Positions 31,096 through 39,207 of a stretch of 39,207 bases of DNA are shown piece after piece; position 1 is the first letter of the stretch; every line of letters begins with the position of its first letter. The notes beneath the pieces are model-generated. The model had not been told where the DNA came from and ran no database searches. It saw only the letters and a list, made by a program, of their open reading frames with translations. The stretch lies in the NCBI RefSeq assembly GCF_910593845.1, contig NZ_CAJVAS010000056.1:1-39207 (forward strand), read 5' to 3'. Source of the stretch: Paenibacillus solanacearum (GTDB lineage Bacteria > Bacillota > Bacilli > Paenibacillales > NBRC-103111). The position numbers and the translations under genes were made by a program.

Positions 31096-32103
31096 ATGAA
31101 CAACCATACGAATGCCTGGAAATGGGTCGGGTTCTTGGCGGCGGCAGCGGGGCTGCTGCTGTGTCTGGCGGCGAGCATCTTGTTCGGGGCTGTCAATTAC
31201 AACTGGCACACGGCCTGGGATGCGGCTTTTCATTATGATGAAGCCGTGTCGGAGCAGGTGATCCTTCGCACGACTCGCATGCCGCGAGCATTCATCGCCG
31301 CAGCGATCGGGGCGAGCCTGGCCATTGCCGGCGCGCTCATGCAGACGCTCACCCGCAATCCACTCGCTTCTCCCAGCGTGCTCGGCGTGAATGCGGGCGC
31401 GACATGCCTAGTCGTGATCGCGGCCGTCGCGCTGTCCGTTTCTTCGATGCAAGCGCTGGCGTGGATCGCATTTATCGGCGCTGCCGCCGGTGCGCTCGCC
31501 GTCTATGCGCTCGGGTCGATCGGACGCGACGGCCTGACCCCGCTCAAAATTGTGCTGGCGGGTTCCGCCATGACCGCACTGTTCGCATCGATTACGCAGG
31601 GGATCCTTGTTTTGAACAAACAAGGACTAAGCTCTGTGCTCTTTTGGCTGACGGGCACGATTGCCGGGCGTTCGCCCGACATGCTGGTGGCGGTGCTGCC
31701 TTATATGGCTGTCAGCTGGCTTGGCGCATGGTTCCTATCGCGCGACATGAACGTGCTGCAGATGGGGGAAGACACGGCCAAAGGGCTTGGGCAGAAGACG
31801 ATCGCCGTGAAAGCGCTGGCCGGTCTCATTATTGTCGTATTGGCCGGCAGCTCGGTTTCCATTGCGGGTCCGATCGGTTTTATCGGCATTGTCATTCCGC
31901 ATATTTCGCGCTTTTTTATCGGCATCGACCATCGCTGGGTCATTCCGTATTGCGCCGTGCTCGGCGCGATCGTACTCATATTGTCTGATCTGGCCGCGCG
32001 CTTCATGATGATTCCCGAAGAAATGCCCGTCGGTGTCATGACGGCCGTCATCGGGGCCCCGTTCTTTATTTACATCGCGCGGAGGGGGCTGGTCAAATCA
32101 TGA
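31096..32103 (+). CDS. FecCD-family iron-siderophore ABC permease (first subunit)
   Basis: The 335-residue membrane protein has about nine to ten hydrophobic helices and the FecCD signatures: RTTRMPRAFIAAAIGASLAI, TRNPLASPSVLGVNAGA, SVLFWLTGTIAGRSPDML, and GPIGFIGIVIPHISRFF. The PHxxR loop is the ATPase contact. It forms the membrane channel with the next gene's product; their reading frames overlap by 4 bases (ATGA). It begins 87 bases after the binding-protein gene. Confidence 0.94.
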   Translation: MNNHTNAWKWVGFLAAAAGLLLCLAASILFGAVNYNWHTAWDAAFHYDEAVSEQVILRTTRMPRAFIAAAIGASLAIAGALMQTLTRNPLASPSVLGVNAGATCLVVIAAVALSVSSMQALAWIAFIGAAAGALAVYALGSIGRDGLTPLKIVLAGSAMTALFASITQGILVLNKQGLSSVLFWLTGTIAGRSPDMLVAVLPYMAVSWLGAWFLSRDMNVLQMGEDTAKGLGQKTIAVKALAGLIIVVLAGSSVSIAGPIGFIGIVIPHISRFFIGIDHRWVIPYCAVLGAIVLILSDLAARFMMIPEEMPVGVMTAVIGAPFFIYIARRGLVKS

Positions 32104-33143
32104 AGCAGTACATCGTTGTGCGGATGAAGCACAAATCCTTTTCTTATTTGCTCCACAAGAAAACGGCGGCGGTGTGTCTCGTTCTGCTGCTTGCCTGCGC
32201 AGCCGTCGCGATCATCAGCACGGGTCTGGGCGAAATGTATATTTCGCCGCTGGATGTGGTACGCAGCGCGCTTGGCATAGGCTCCGAGGACCATGCGATG
32301 GTCATCCAGAAGCTGCGGCTTCCCCGTATCGTGCTGGCGCTCTTGGTCGGCGCCTCGCTCGCGGCTTCGGGCGCGATCCTGCAGGGCATGATCCGCAATC
32401 CGATGGCTTCCCCGGACATCGTAGGCGTAACGGGAGGCGCTTCCGTCGCGGCGGTGGCGTTCCTTACGTATATGGCCGGGACCGTCAGCATTCGCCTGCT
32501 GCCGATTGCCGCCATGATCGGTGCGGCCGTCGTCTCGATCACGCTGTATTTGCTCGCGTGGAAGAAAGGTGTCACGCCGATCCGCCTCATTCTGGTCGGT
32601 ATCGGCATGTCTTCGCTCATGTCGGCGGCAACGACGATGATGATCGTGTTCAGCCCGAAGAATGATGCAAATCAGGCGTACTTATGGCTGACGGGCTCGG
32701 TCTATGCGGCGAACTGGGAGAATGTGATGACCGTGCTGCCCTGGACGGTCGTTCTTCTTCCGATAGCCTTTCTGATGTCTCGCCATGTCAATATCGGGCA
32801 GCTCGGCGACGATGTTGCGGCCAGCAGCGGAAGCCGGGTGGAACTGAACCGTCTGCTGCTGCTGCTGCTCAGTGTGGCGCTCGCCGGGGCGGCTGTGTCT
32901 GTGGCGGGCGGCATTGGATTCGTCGGCCTTATTGCGCCGCATATGGCGCGCAAGCTCGTCGGGTCGAGCTTCGACAGCGTGCTTCCGGTGTCTGCCATCC
33001 TCGGGGGCTTGATCGTCATGCTGGCCGATCTGGTCGGCCGGACGTTTTTTCTTCCGCTGGATGTGCCGGTCGGGGTATTCACGGCCGGGGTCGGAGCGCC
33101 GTTCTTCATTTATTTGCTGTACACGAGACGAAATGCGAGATAG
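32100..33143 (+). CDS. FecCD-family iron-siderophore ABC permease (second subunit)
   Basis: The 347-residue membrane protein resembles the first permease: LRLPRIVLALLVGASLAASG, MIRNPMASPDIVGVTGGAS, AYLWLTGSVYAANWENVMTV, and GGIGFVGLIAPHMARKLVG. The two differ throughout, so this is a normal heterodimer rather than a recent duplication. Its ATG overlaps the previous stop. Confidence 0.94.
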   Translation: MKQYIVVRMKHKSFSYLLHKKTAAVCLVLLLACAAVAIISTGLGEMYISPLDVVRSALGIGSEDHAMVIQKLRLPRIVLALLVGASLAASGAILQGMIRNPMASPDIVGVTGGASVAAVAFLTYMAGTVSIRLLPIAAMIGAAVVSITLYLLAWKKGVTPIRLILVGIGMSSLMSAATTMMIVFSPKNDANQAYLWLTGSVYAANWENVMTVLPWTVVLLPIAFLMSRHVNIGQLGDDVAASSGSRVELNRLLLLLLSVALAGAAVSVAGGIGFVGLIAPHMARKLVGSSFDSVLPVSAILGGLIVMLADLVGRTFFLPLDVPVGVFTAGVGAPFFIYLLYTRRNAR

Positions 33144-33154
33144 GAGGGATGAGC

Positions 33155-34021
33155 ATGCAGGCGCTGGAAACGCGAAATGTAAGCTTGAACTACGGCGGCG
33201 GCACGATCATCGACCGGTTGAGCCTTTCCATACCGAAGCATCAAATTACGGTATTCATCGGCTCGAACGGATGCGGCAAATCAACGCTGCTCCGCTCCAT
33301 GGCGCGGTTGCTGAAGCCTTCCGAAGGAGACATCATCCTGGACGGGAAGCAGATCGCCGAGCTGTCGACGAAGGAGGTAGCCCGCAAGCTGTCCATTTTG
33401 CCGCAAGGGCCGGTCGCGCCGGAAGGGCTGACCGTGTTCGAACTCGTCAAGCAGGGCCGATACCCTTATCAGAACTGGATGAAGCAGTGGTCGGCCGATG
33501 ACGAGCGGTTCGTCCGGCAGGCGCTGCAGGCGACGAAAACGACCGAGCTGGCCGAAAGGTCCGTGGACGCCTTGTCCGGTGGACAGCGGCAGCGAGCGTG
33601 GATCGCCATGACGCTGGCGCAAGGCACCCAAACGATTCTGCTCGATGAGCCGACGACGTATCTCGACATGGCCCATCAAATCGATATTTTGGATTTGCTG
33701 TTCGAGCTGAACGAAAGGGAGAAAACGACAATCGTAATGGTTCTCCATGACTTGAACTTGGCCTGCCGCTATGCGCATCATGTGGTGGCGCTCAAAGACA
33801 AGTCCGTCTATGCGCAAGGCAAGCCGGAAGAGGTTATCAGCCCGGAGCTCGTACGGCATGTATTCGGCATGGAATGCGAAGTGGTGCCGGACCCGTTCTT
33901 CGGAACGCCGCTGTGCATTCCGAGAGGAAAGGGACGAAGGGCGGCGGATTACGAAGCAAAGCCATCGAAGTCATGGAAAGAAGACAAGGAGGAATTCAAA
34001 CATGAGCTCACTGGAAGTTGA
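33155..34021 (+). CDS. Iron-siderophore ABC transporter ATP-binding protein
   Basis: The 288-residue protein has Walker A in IGSNGCGKSTLLRSMARLL near residue 38, signature DALSGGQRQRAWIAM, Walker B in TQTILLDEPTTYLDMAHQID, and the switch His in MVLHDLNLACRYAHHV. This is the FepC/FhuC type. I prefer the ATG at 33155 because GGAGG is 7 bases upstream; the ATG at 33149 is too close to it. A C-terminal tail rich in Lys, Arg and Glu (residues about 255-288) extends beyond the usual end and overlaps the following gene by 20 bases. Confidence 0.93.
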   Translation: MQALETRNVSLNYGGGTIIDRLSLSIPKHQITVFIGSNGCGKSTLLRSMARLLKPSEGDIILDGKQIAELSTKEVARKLSILPQGPVAPEGLTVFELVKQGRYPYQNWMKQWSADDERFVRQALQATKTTELAERSVDALSGGQRQRAWIAMTLAQGTQTILLDEPTTYLDMAHQIDILDLLFELNEREKTTIVMVLHDLNLACRYAHHVVALKDKSVYAQGKPEEVISPELVRHVFGMECEVVPDPFFGTPLCIPRGKGRRAADYEAKPSKSWKEDKEEFKHELTGS

Positions 34022-34580
34022 ACGCCAGCGGACGGTTGCGGATACGATCAAAGAACGCAGGAGCGTCAGACTGTTCAAGAGTGACCCGGTACCGACGCCG
34101 CTGCTGCTGGAACTGCTGAATGTCGCCGTATGGGCGCCGAATCACGAGAACAGGCAGCCGTGGAGGTTTATCCTGTTCAAGGACGAAGGGCGAGAGGTGT
34201 TCGCCAGCGCGATGGTTGCGACGTACGCATCCGAAGAGAGGGAGAAATACGGCGTTCCGAAGTATAACTATTTGATGAAGGTGCCCGCGCATCTTATCGT
34301 GATCATGAAGGAAGACCCGCGCCAAAAACAATGGGACGAAGATTACGCAGCCGTCTGCGCCCTGATCCAGAACTTTCAGCTTGCTGCCTGGGAGCAAGGA
34401 CTGGGCGTCGTGTGGAAGACGAATAATTATAATTACAACCCCGGATTCCGCGAAACCGCAGGCATACGGCCGGGAGAGAAAATCGTCGGCGTGCTGCATA
34501 TCGGTTACCCGGAAGTGGTACCGCGGGTGCAGCCCCGTACCAGCGCCGAGCAGCTATTGACGATTGTGGATTCCGTATAA
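34002..34580 (+). CDS. Nitroreductase-family flavoprotein
   Basis: The 192-residue protein has the FMN-binding nitroreductase pattern: IKERRSVRLFKSDPVPTPLL near residue 15, NVAVWAPNHENRQPWRFILF near residue 40, IQNFQLAAWEQGLGVVWKTN near 125, and GVLHIGYPEV near 165. It overlaps the transporter ATPase gene and has AAGGAGG upstream, so it belongs to the Fur-regulated operon. A role in reducing the imported ferric siderophore, or flavin reduction supporting it, is an inference from position; the usual activity is NAD(P)H-dependent reduction of nitro compounds or quinones. Confidence 0.9.
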   Translation: MSSLEVERQRTVADTIKERRSVRLFKSDPVPTPLLLELLNVAVWAPNHENRQPWRFILFKDEGREVFASAMVATYASEEREKYGVPKYNYLMKVPAHLIVIMKEDPRQKQWDEDYAAVCALIQNFQLAAWEQGLGVVWKTNNYNYNPGFRETAGIRPGEKIVGVLHIGYPEVVPRVQPRTSAEQLLTIVDSV

Positions 34581-34620
34581 ATTTTTTTACCGGCAGCAGC
34601 CAAAGGCGTGCAAGAAGCTC

Positions 34621-34648
34621 TTGCGCAGATGCGATATTTCGATATAAT
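34621..34648 (+). promoter_or_regulatory. Sigma-A promoter of the AraC-PBP regulator
   Basis: TTGCGC (34621-34626), a 16-base spacer and a perfect TATAAT (34643-34648) lie immediately before the Fur box. Confidence 0.6.
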
Positions 34649-34663
34649 TGATAATGATTATCA
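34649..34663. promoter_or_regulatory. Fur box of the AraC-PBP regulator gene
   Basis: TGATAAT-G-ATTATCA is a perfect 7-1-7 Fur site containing the classic GATAATGATTATC core. It directly follows the -10 box, exactly as at 29889. Confidence 0.92.
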
Positions 34664-34719
34664 TTATTGATCGAGACATTCGCATGACAGACGCCTGAAT
34701 TGGGAAGGGGACGAAGTCC

Positions 34720-36291
34720 GTGCTGCCAGCTTCTGATGATACTTATCCTCTATTGCTCCTCACGTCCGTATACAAGCGGCGGCTCACGAGGAGCAGCGTT
34801 CCGCAAAGGCTGGTCGTTCCGCGCGATATGCTTTGCGTGGTTGTGCAGGGCAAGGGCATGCTGCGCATCGACGATGAGCTGTATGACGCGGCCCCGCACC
34901 ATGCCTTTTTTTTACGGCCGTCCATGGAGCTGGAAGCGATGCTGGAATCGAGCAGTGCCGAATATTACCTGCTGCTGCTGAACCCGATCGAGATTGCCCG
35001 GAACAAACGGGAGTGGCGCTGCGCCGAGACCGGCTCGGACCGAATTCCGCTGCCGCCGGGAAAGCTCCCGCTGGCGCATGGCGAGCCGTTAGGCGAGGAG
35101 ATCAGGCAGCTGTATCAGGACAGCAGATCGAAGGCGATCGGCGCATTCGAGCGGCAGGTTCGGTTTCAGAGCATACTGCGTTTCATCCTGCAGCATTTGA
35201 CCGTTCGTCGGGAAGCGGAGGGCGCGAGCAAAGGCATCGATCAAAGCATCGGCTACATGCTGAAGCATTATCATGAAAAAATCAAGCTGACCGCCTTATC
35301 GGAGATCGCCGGATTGACGCAAACCTCGTACTCGAGAAGCTTTAAAAAGGCGAAGGGCGTGACGCCTGTCGAATATTTGAACGGCATACGGATCGATTCG
35401 TCCAAACGTCTGCTTCAAGAGCCGAGCCGTTCGATCAAGGAAGTGGCGGATACGGTAGGCTTCGGCAATGAATTTTATTTCAGCCGGATGTTCAAACGGG
35501 CTATCGGCATTTCGCCGGTGATGTACGCGCGAAGGCGGCAGTTGAAGGTGGCCACCGCGTCCTGCTTCCGTTATGAGCAAAATCTTCGCTGCCTCGGCCT
35601 TGAGCCGCATGCGGCGATGAACGCTTTCGTGCTGGGCCAAAGCGAGGAGGATCGGAGGAAACGGGTTCAGGAGCAGCTGAAACGAATGCGCGAGGCGCAG
35701 CCGGACCTGATTCTGGTGGATCGCCGGCATCTGCCTTTTTACGAGCAGCTGAAGCAGATCGCTCCGACGGTCGTTTTGGAATATACGATGGACTGGCGTA
35801 AAAACCATATCCGTATCGCGGAGCTGACCGGCAGGGAGAAGGAAGCGCAGCAAAATATTATGCAGGTGGAACAGAAGGTTCAGTACGCGCAAAGGGCGCT
35901 GGCGCAAGCGATCGGCAGCGAAACCGTGTCGTTTTTGCGGCCGATTGGCCGGACCATTCGAATCCAGGGATTCGCCGATCATCCGCTGAACGAGCTGCTG
36001 TACGGCGGACTCGGGCTAAACCCCGGCAGTATCGTGCCGCTGCACCAACGATTCAAAGATTTTGCAGTCGGCGATTTGCCGCCATTCGAGTCGGATCGCC
36101 TTCTTATTTATGCGAGCGCATCGCAGGCGGGAAGCGAGGCGCTTTCCAGCGTGCAGGGGAGCGCAGACTGGCATACGATGCCAGCGGTCCAGACCCGTCA
36201 CGTTCGCGTCGTTTACGATTGGATCGGCTTAAGCTGGTCTCCTGCCGGACAAAAGCAAATTATCGATGAGCTGCTGCAGTGGAATGCGTAA
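34720..36291 (+). CDS. AraC-family regulator fused to a periplasmic-binding-like domain (Btr-type siderophore sensor)
   Basis: The protein is 523 residues from a GTG start. Residues about 1-140 are a cupin-like sensor. About 170-280 form the AraC DNA-binding domain, with ITLALS-type first helix KLTALSEIAGLTQTSYSRSF and second helix IKEVADTVGFGNEFYFSRMF. Residues about 290-523 resemble a class III binding-protein domain (REAQPDLILVDRRHLPFYEQ, then IAPTVVLEY). This is the architecture of B. subtilis Btr, which senses cytoplasmic ferric bacillibactin and activates its uptake genes. It likely activates the adjacent transporter when its siderophore is present. It is itself under Fur control. Confidence 0.9.
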   Translation: MLPASDDTYPLLLLTSVYKRRLTRSSVPQRLVVPRDMLCVVVQGKGMLRIDDELYDAAPHHAFFLRPSMELEAMLESSSAEYYLLLLNPIEIARNKREWRCAETGSDRIPLPPGKLPLAHGEPLGEEIRQLYQDSRSKAIGAFERQVRFQSILRFILQHLTVRREAEGASKGIDQSIGYMLKHYHEKIKLTALSEIAGLTQTSYSRSFKKAKGVTPVEYLNGIRIDSSKRLLQEPSRSIKEVADTVGFGNEFYFSRMFKRAIGISPVMYARRRQLKVATASCFRYEQNLRCLGLEPHAAMNAFVLGQSEEDRRKRVQEQLKRMREAQPDLILVDRRHLPFYEQLKQIAPTVVLEYTMDWRKNHIRIAELTGREKEAQQNIMQVEQKVQYAQRALAQAIGSETVSFLRPIGRTIRIQGFADHPLNELLYGGLGLNPGSIVPLHQRFKDFAVGDLPPFESDRLLIYASASQAGSEALSSVQGSADWHTMPAVQTRHVRVVYDWIGLSWSPAGQKQIIDELLQWNA

Positions 36292-36415
36292 TCGGCTTGC
36301 AAGGCTCGTTCCGTCCCGGAACGGGCTTTGTCGTATTTCCGCCGGTTGGCGTGTAGGTAGGGCAATGGCTGCTCCCCGGCCCGTTTGTGGGCTGCGACAG
36401 CAAGTAACCGTTCAT
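36260..36415 (-). pseudogene. Possible remnant of a coding sequence in the gap after the AraC-PBP gene
   Basis: The minus strand is open for about 88 codons from around 36525 to 36260. It contains protein-like stretches such as RLQPYVKGYTGIADMNGYLL and SQPTNGPGSSHCPTYTPTGG. No ribosome-binding site or good start is seen. The frame passes through a terminator-like hairpin and into the end of the upstream gene, so it is not an intact gene. It may be the eroded tail of an unknown protein, or chance. Confidence 0.22.
36301..36330 (+). terminator. Probable terminator of the siderophore regulator gene
   Basis: GGCTCGTTCCG and CGGAACGGGCT form a stem of about 11 pairs (including G-U) around TCC, followed by a short TTTG. 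It lies 10 bases after the stop codon. Confidence 0.6.
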
Positions 36416-36514
36416 ATCGGCAATGCCCGTATAGCCCTTGACGTACGGCTGGAGCCGGATGCCTGCTTGTTCGGCTAGTTGGCTTCGGGAGAAGAGGGAT
36501 CGGGGAAAATCGAA

Positions 36515-36546
36515 CAGCCCTCCCGTCTACTGCGAGGGGAGGGCTG
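36515..36546 (-). terminator. Hairpin terminator of mtnA
   Basis: CAGCCCTCCC (36515-36524) pairs with GGGAGGGCTG (36537-36546), a perfect 10-bp stem. On the minus strand it is followed by a T-rich but interrupted tail. It is 31 bases past the mtnA stop. Confidence 0.6.
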
Positions 36547-36576
36547 CTGCGATGCTCGATATCGTAGTCGAGGCGT

Positions 36577-37656
<1,080 letters not shown>

Positions 37657-37743
37657 GTAATAAGGATCTCCTTTTACGGCTTCAACAGCTGTTGCTTGTT
37701 GTCGAAGCCGTTGTATTATCGAAGCGGATTTTTGCCCGGCGCA

Positions 37744-38949
37744 TTAGCGAACCGCGCTGTCCGCGATGTTGATCATTTCCTCGATGGAGGAAGCCTGGCG
37801 GTTGAATTTGATCAGCGCCGTGCCGATCGCCAGCGCAATGCGCTGAGCCCGTTCTTTGGCCGCTGCATCTTCCAGCTTGTTGATGTCGGCCACTTGCGCG
37901 AGACCGTGCACGCGGCGAACCATTTTGCTTCCCGTGAAGCCGAACGTGTCGCGCAGTACCTGCTGTATGTACCAGTCCTGGTAGCCCGGTGTTTTCGCCA
38001 TCCGGTCGACGCCGTGCCGATCCCACAAGGAGCGGAATTCCTTCTCGAACGCGGTCCATGCCTCGCGGAGCGTTGCGGTCAAATAGCCGCGGAAATCCGC
38101 GCGCGCCGCCGCGTCCTTGTCCCAGCCTTCGCGCGATGCGTAATGCAGCAGCAGATTGGCGAAGATGGCGCCGATATCGAAGCCCATCGGACCGTAGTAG
38201 GCAAACTCGGGATCGATCACTTTCGTCGAATCCGGTTTGATGAAGATGCTGCCCGTGTGCAGGTCGCCGTGCAGCAGCGCCTGCGCGTGCGTCAGAAACT
38301 TCTCGCGCAAAATCGCCACTTCGAGATGCAGCTCCGCATCGCTCCATACCGCTTCGACCGCATCGCGGATCGCCGGAGGCACGTCGTTGTTCGGCGAATC
38401 CATATACGGATCGTCAAAGATCAAATCCTCCGTAATTTTGCACAGCTCGGGGTTAATAAATCGCTTGACGCGTTCTTTTTTCTCTTGTTGATTCATGCCG
38501 AGATCCGATGTGTAAAACAGGGTATGGGCCAGAAAATGCCCGATATGCCCCGCAAACAGCGGATAGCGGTTGCTTTCCATCAAGCCTCTGCGCATAATTA
38601 CATGATCGCTCAAATCCTGCATGACCGTAAGCGCCAATTCCGGCACATACGCATGCACATGCGGCACCAGCTCCGGGCACAGCGACTCCTGGATGATCAG
38701 CGCTTCGCTTTCGATGCGGGCGCGGTCCAGCGTCAGCGGCCACGATTCGCCGACCACCTTGGCGTAAGGGAGAGCTTGCTTGAGAATGATGCTTTTGCCT
38801 GTAGCAGGCTCGGAAATATGAAATACGAGATTAAGATTTCCGTCGCCGATTTCCCGGCTCACAAGTTCGCTACCTGCGGTGAACAGATCGGGCAGCGTTC
38901 TGGCGTATTGAATCGCTTCGGCTTCCGTAAGCGGATGATAGGCTGTCAT
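37744..38949 (-). CDS. mtnK: S-methyl-5-thioribose kinase
   Basis: The protein is 401 residues from the ATG at 38947-38949. It is related to aminoglycoside phosphotransferases and shows the MtnK-specific pattern EIGDGNLNLVFHI, QALPYAKVVGESWPLTLDRA, the catalytic loop HGDLHTGSIF with Asp and His, and VIDPEFAYYGPMGFDIG for metal binding. It phosphorylates methylthioribose using ATP, feeding MtnA. AAGGAGG lies about 12 bases before the ATG, slightly far; an upstream in-frame ATG would add an unconserved extension. With mtnA it forms a two-gene operon. Confidence 0.95.
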   Translation of the reverse strand: MTAYHPLTEAEAIQYARTLPDLFTAGSELVSREIGDGNLNLVFHISEPATGKSIILKQALPYAKVVGESWPLTLDRARIESEALIIQESLCPELVPHVHAYVPELALTVMQDLSDHVIMRRGLMESNRYPLFAGHIGHFLAHTLFYTSDLGMNQQEKKERVKRFINPELCKITEDLIFDDPYMDSPNNDVPPAIRDAVEAVWSDAELHLEVAILREKFLTHAQALLHGDLHTGSIFIKPDSTKVIDPEFAYYGPMGFDIGAIFANLLLHYASREGWDKDAAARADFRGYLTATLREAWTAFEKEFRSLWDRHGVDRMAKTPGYQDWYIQQVLRDTFGFTGSKMVRRVHGLAQVADINKLEDAAAKERAQRIALAIGTALIKFNRQASSIEEMINIADSAVR

Positions 38950-38967
38950 AACGAATATAATCCTCCT

Positions 38968-38982
38968 TTTTCCATTGGAAAA
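38968..38982. promoter_or_regulatory. Palindrome TTTTCCA-T-TGGAAAA in the mtnK leader
   Basis: A perfect 7-1-7 inverted repeat lies next to and partly overlapping the ribosome-binding site of mtnK, about 10-20 bases downstream of the expected transcription start. It is a candidate operator, or an RNA hairpin controlling translation. Confidence 0.5.
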
Positions 38983-38997
38983 CGTATCATACCGTCT

Positions 38998-39026
38998 AGT
39001 ATAAAACAATTTTCGCCGCCATGGAA
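38998..39026 (-). promoter_or_regulatory. Candidate sigma-A promoter of mtnK-mtnA
   Basis: On the minus strand TTCCAT (39021-39026), a 17-base spacer and TATACT (38998-39003) lie 49 bases before the start. The resulting leader of about 40 bases is too short for a SAM riboswitch. Confidence 0.5.
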
Positions 39027-39139
39027 TAGAGGAGACAAGGGATTCCCCCTAACGTGTCAACAGGAAAAAAGGAGGGCCTCCGGCCGCAATGTCATTAAGT
39101 TAAACTCAGAGACAAGATCGTGAATAGCAAATGAATCTG

Positions 39140-39178
39140 AAACGGCATGGGGAAAATATCCTGTGCCGTTTGTTTTTT
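39140..39178 (+). terminator. Plus-strand terminator with no gene before it in the window
   Basis: AAACGGCA (39140-39147) pairs perfectly with TGCCGTTT (39164-39171) and is followed by a T-rich run. The preceding plus strand, back to 36301, holds no credible gene, so it may end a small RNA, or act as an attenuator for a gene beyond the window. Confidence 0.6.
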
Positions 39179-39207
39179 GTGGGCAAGTAAGAAAAAAATG
39201 TACAGCA

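Overview
The window looks like chromosome from a Paenibacillus-type Firmicute (order Bacillales). This rests on moderately high GC with strong GGAGG ribosome-binding sites, sigma-A-like promoters, TTG and GTG starts, and gene families typical of that group: lutABC, mtnK-mtnA, rpiR-nagB-nagA, a YunC-like DUF1805 protein, and an AraC/siderophore-sensor fusion. I cannot name a species.

Layout. 1-76 is the cut-off start of a probable transposase gene (minus). 247-1710 holds a DUF1805 protein and an alpha/beta hydrolase. 1760-3065 (minus) is an ECF sigma factor with an overlapping membrane anti-sigma-type protein. 3251-8479 is a sugar locus: Gfo/Idh/MocA oxidoreductase, aldo/keto reductase and a GHL6-type glycosidase on minus, facing an AraC regulator on plus. 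8552-11728 has a FadR-type GntR regulator, a second AraC regulator (minus) and a divergent lipoprotein solute-binding protein without permeases. 11916-14932 is lutABC (L-lactate oxidation), followed by a GNAT acetyltransferase. 15738-19210 (minus) is a MoxR ATPase / DUF58 / DUF4129 membrane protein operon.

19482-24562 is the most interesting block: an IclR regulator, an SDR, a fumarylacetoacetate-hydrolase family protein, a split UxaA/altronate-dehydratase pair and a second SDR. Together they can be read as a non-phosphorylative deoxysugar (L-fucose or L-rhamnose-like) route of dehydrogenase, dehydratase, dehydrogenase and diketo-acid hydrolase. That route would release pyruvate plus lactate, which lutABC in the same window could oxidise.

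24753-25952 has a VOC protein and a PilZ-like protein. 26136-28923 (minus) is an rpiR-nagB-nagA operon for amino-sugar catabolism; its regulator appears to lack a normal start codon. 28935-29880 is a markedly AT-rich stretch with a lone DUF2975 membrane protein. 30005-36291 is a Fur-controlled ferric-siderophore uptake locus (binding lipoprotein, two FecCD permeases, ATPase, nitroreductase-like protein, AraC-PBP fusion regulator) with two near-identical -10/Fur-box promoters. 36577-38949 (minus) is mtnK-mtnA of methionine salvage, without a visible SAM riboswitch. I saw no rRNA, tRNA or CRISPR array.
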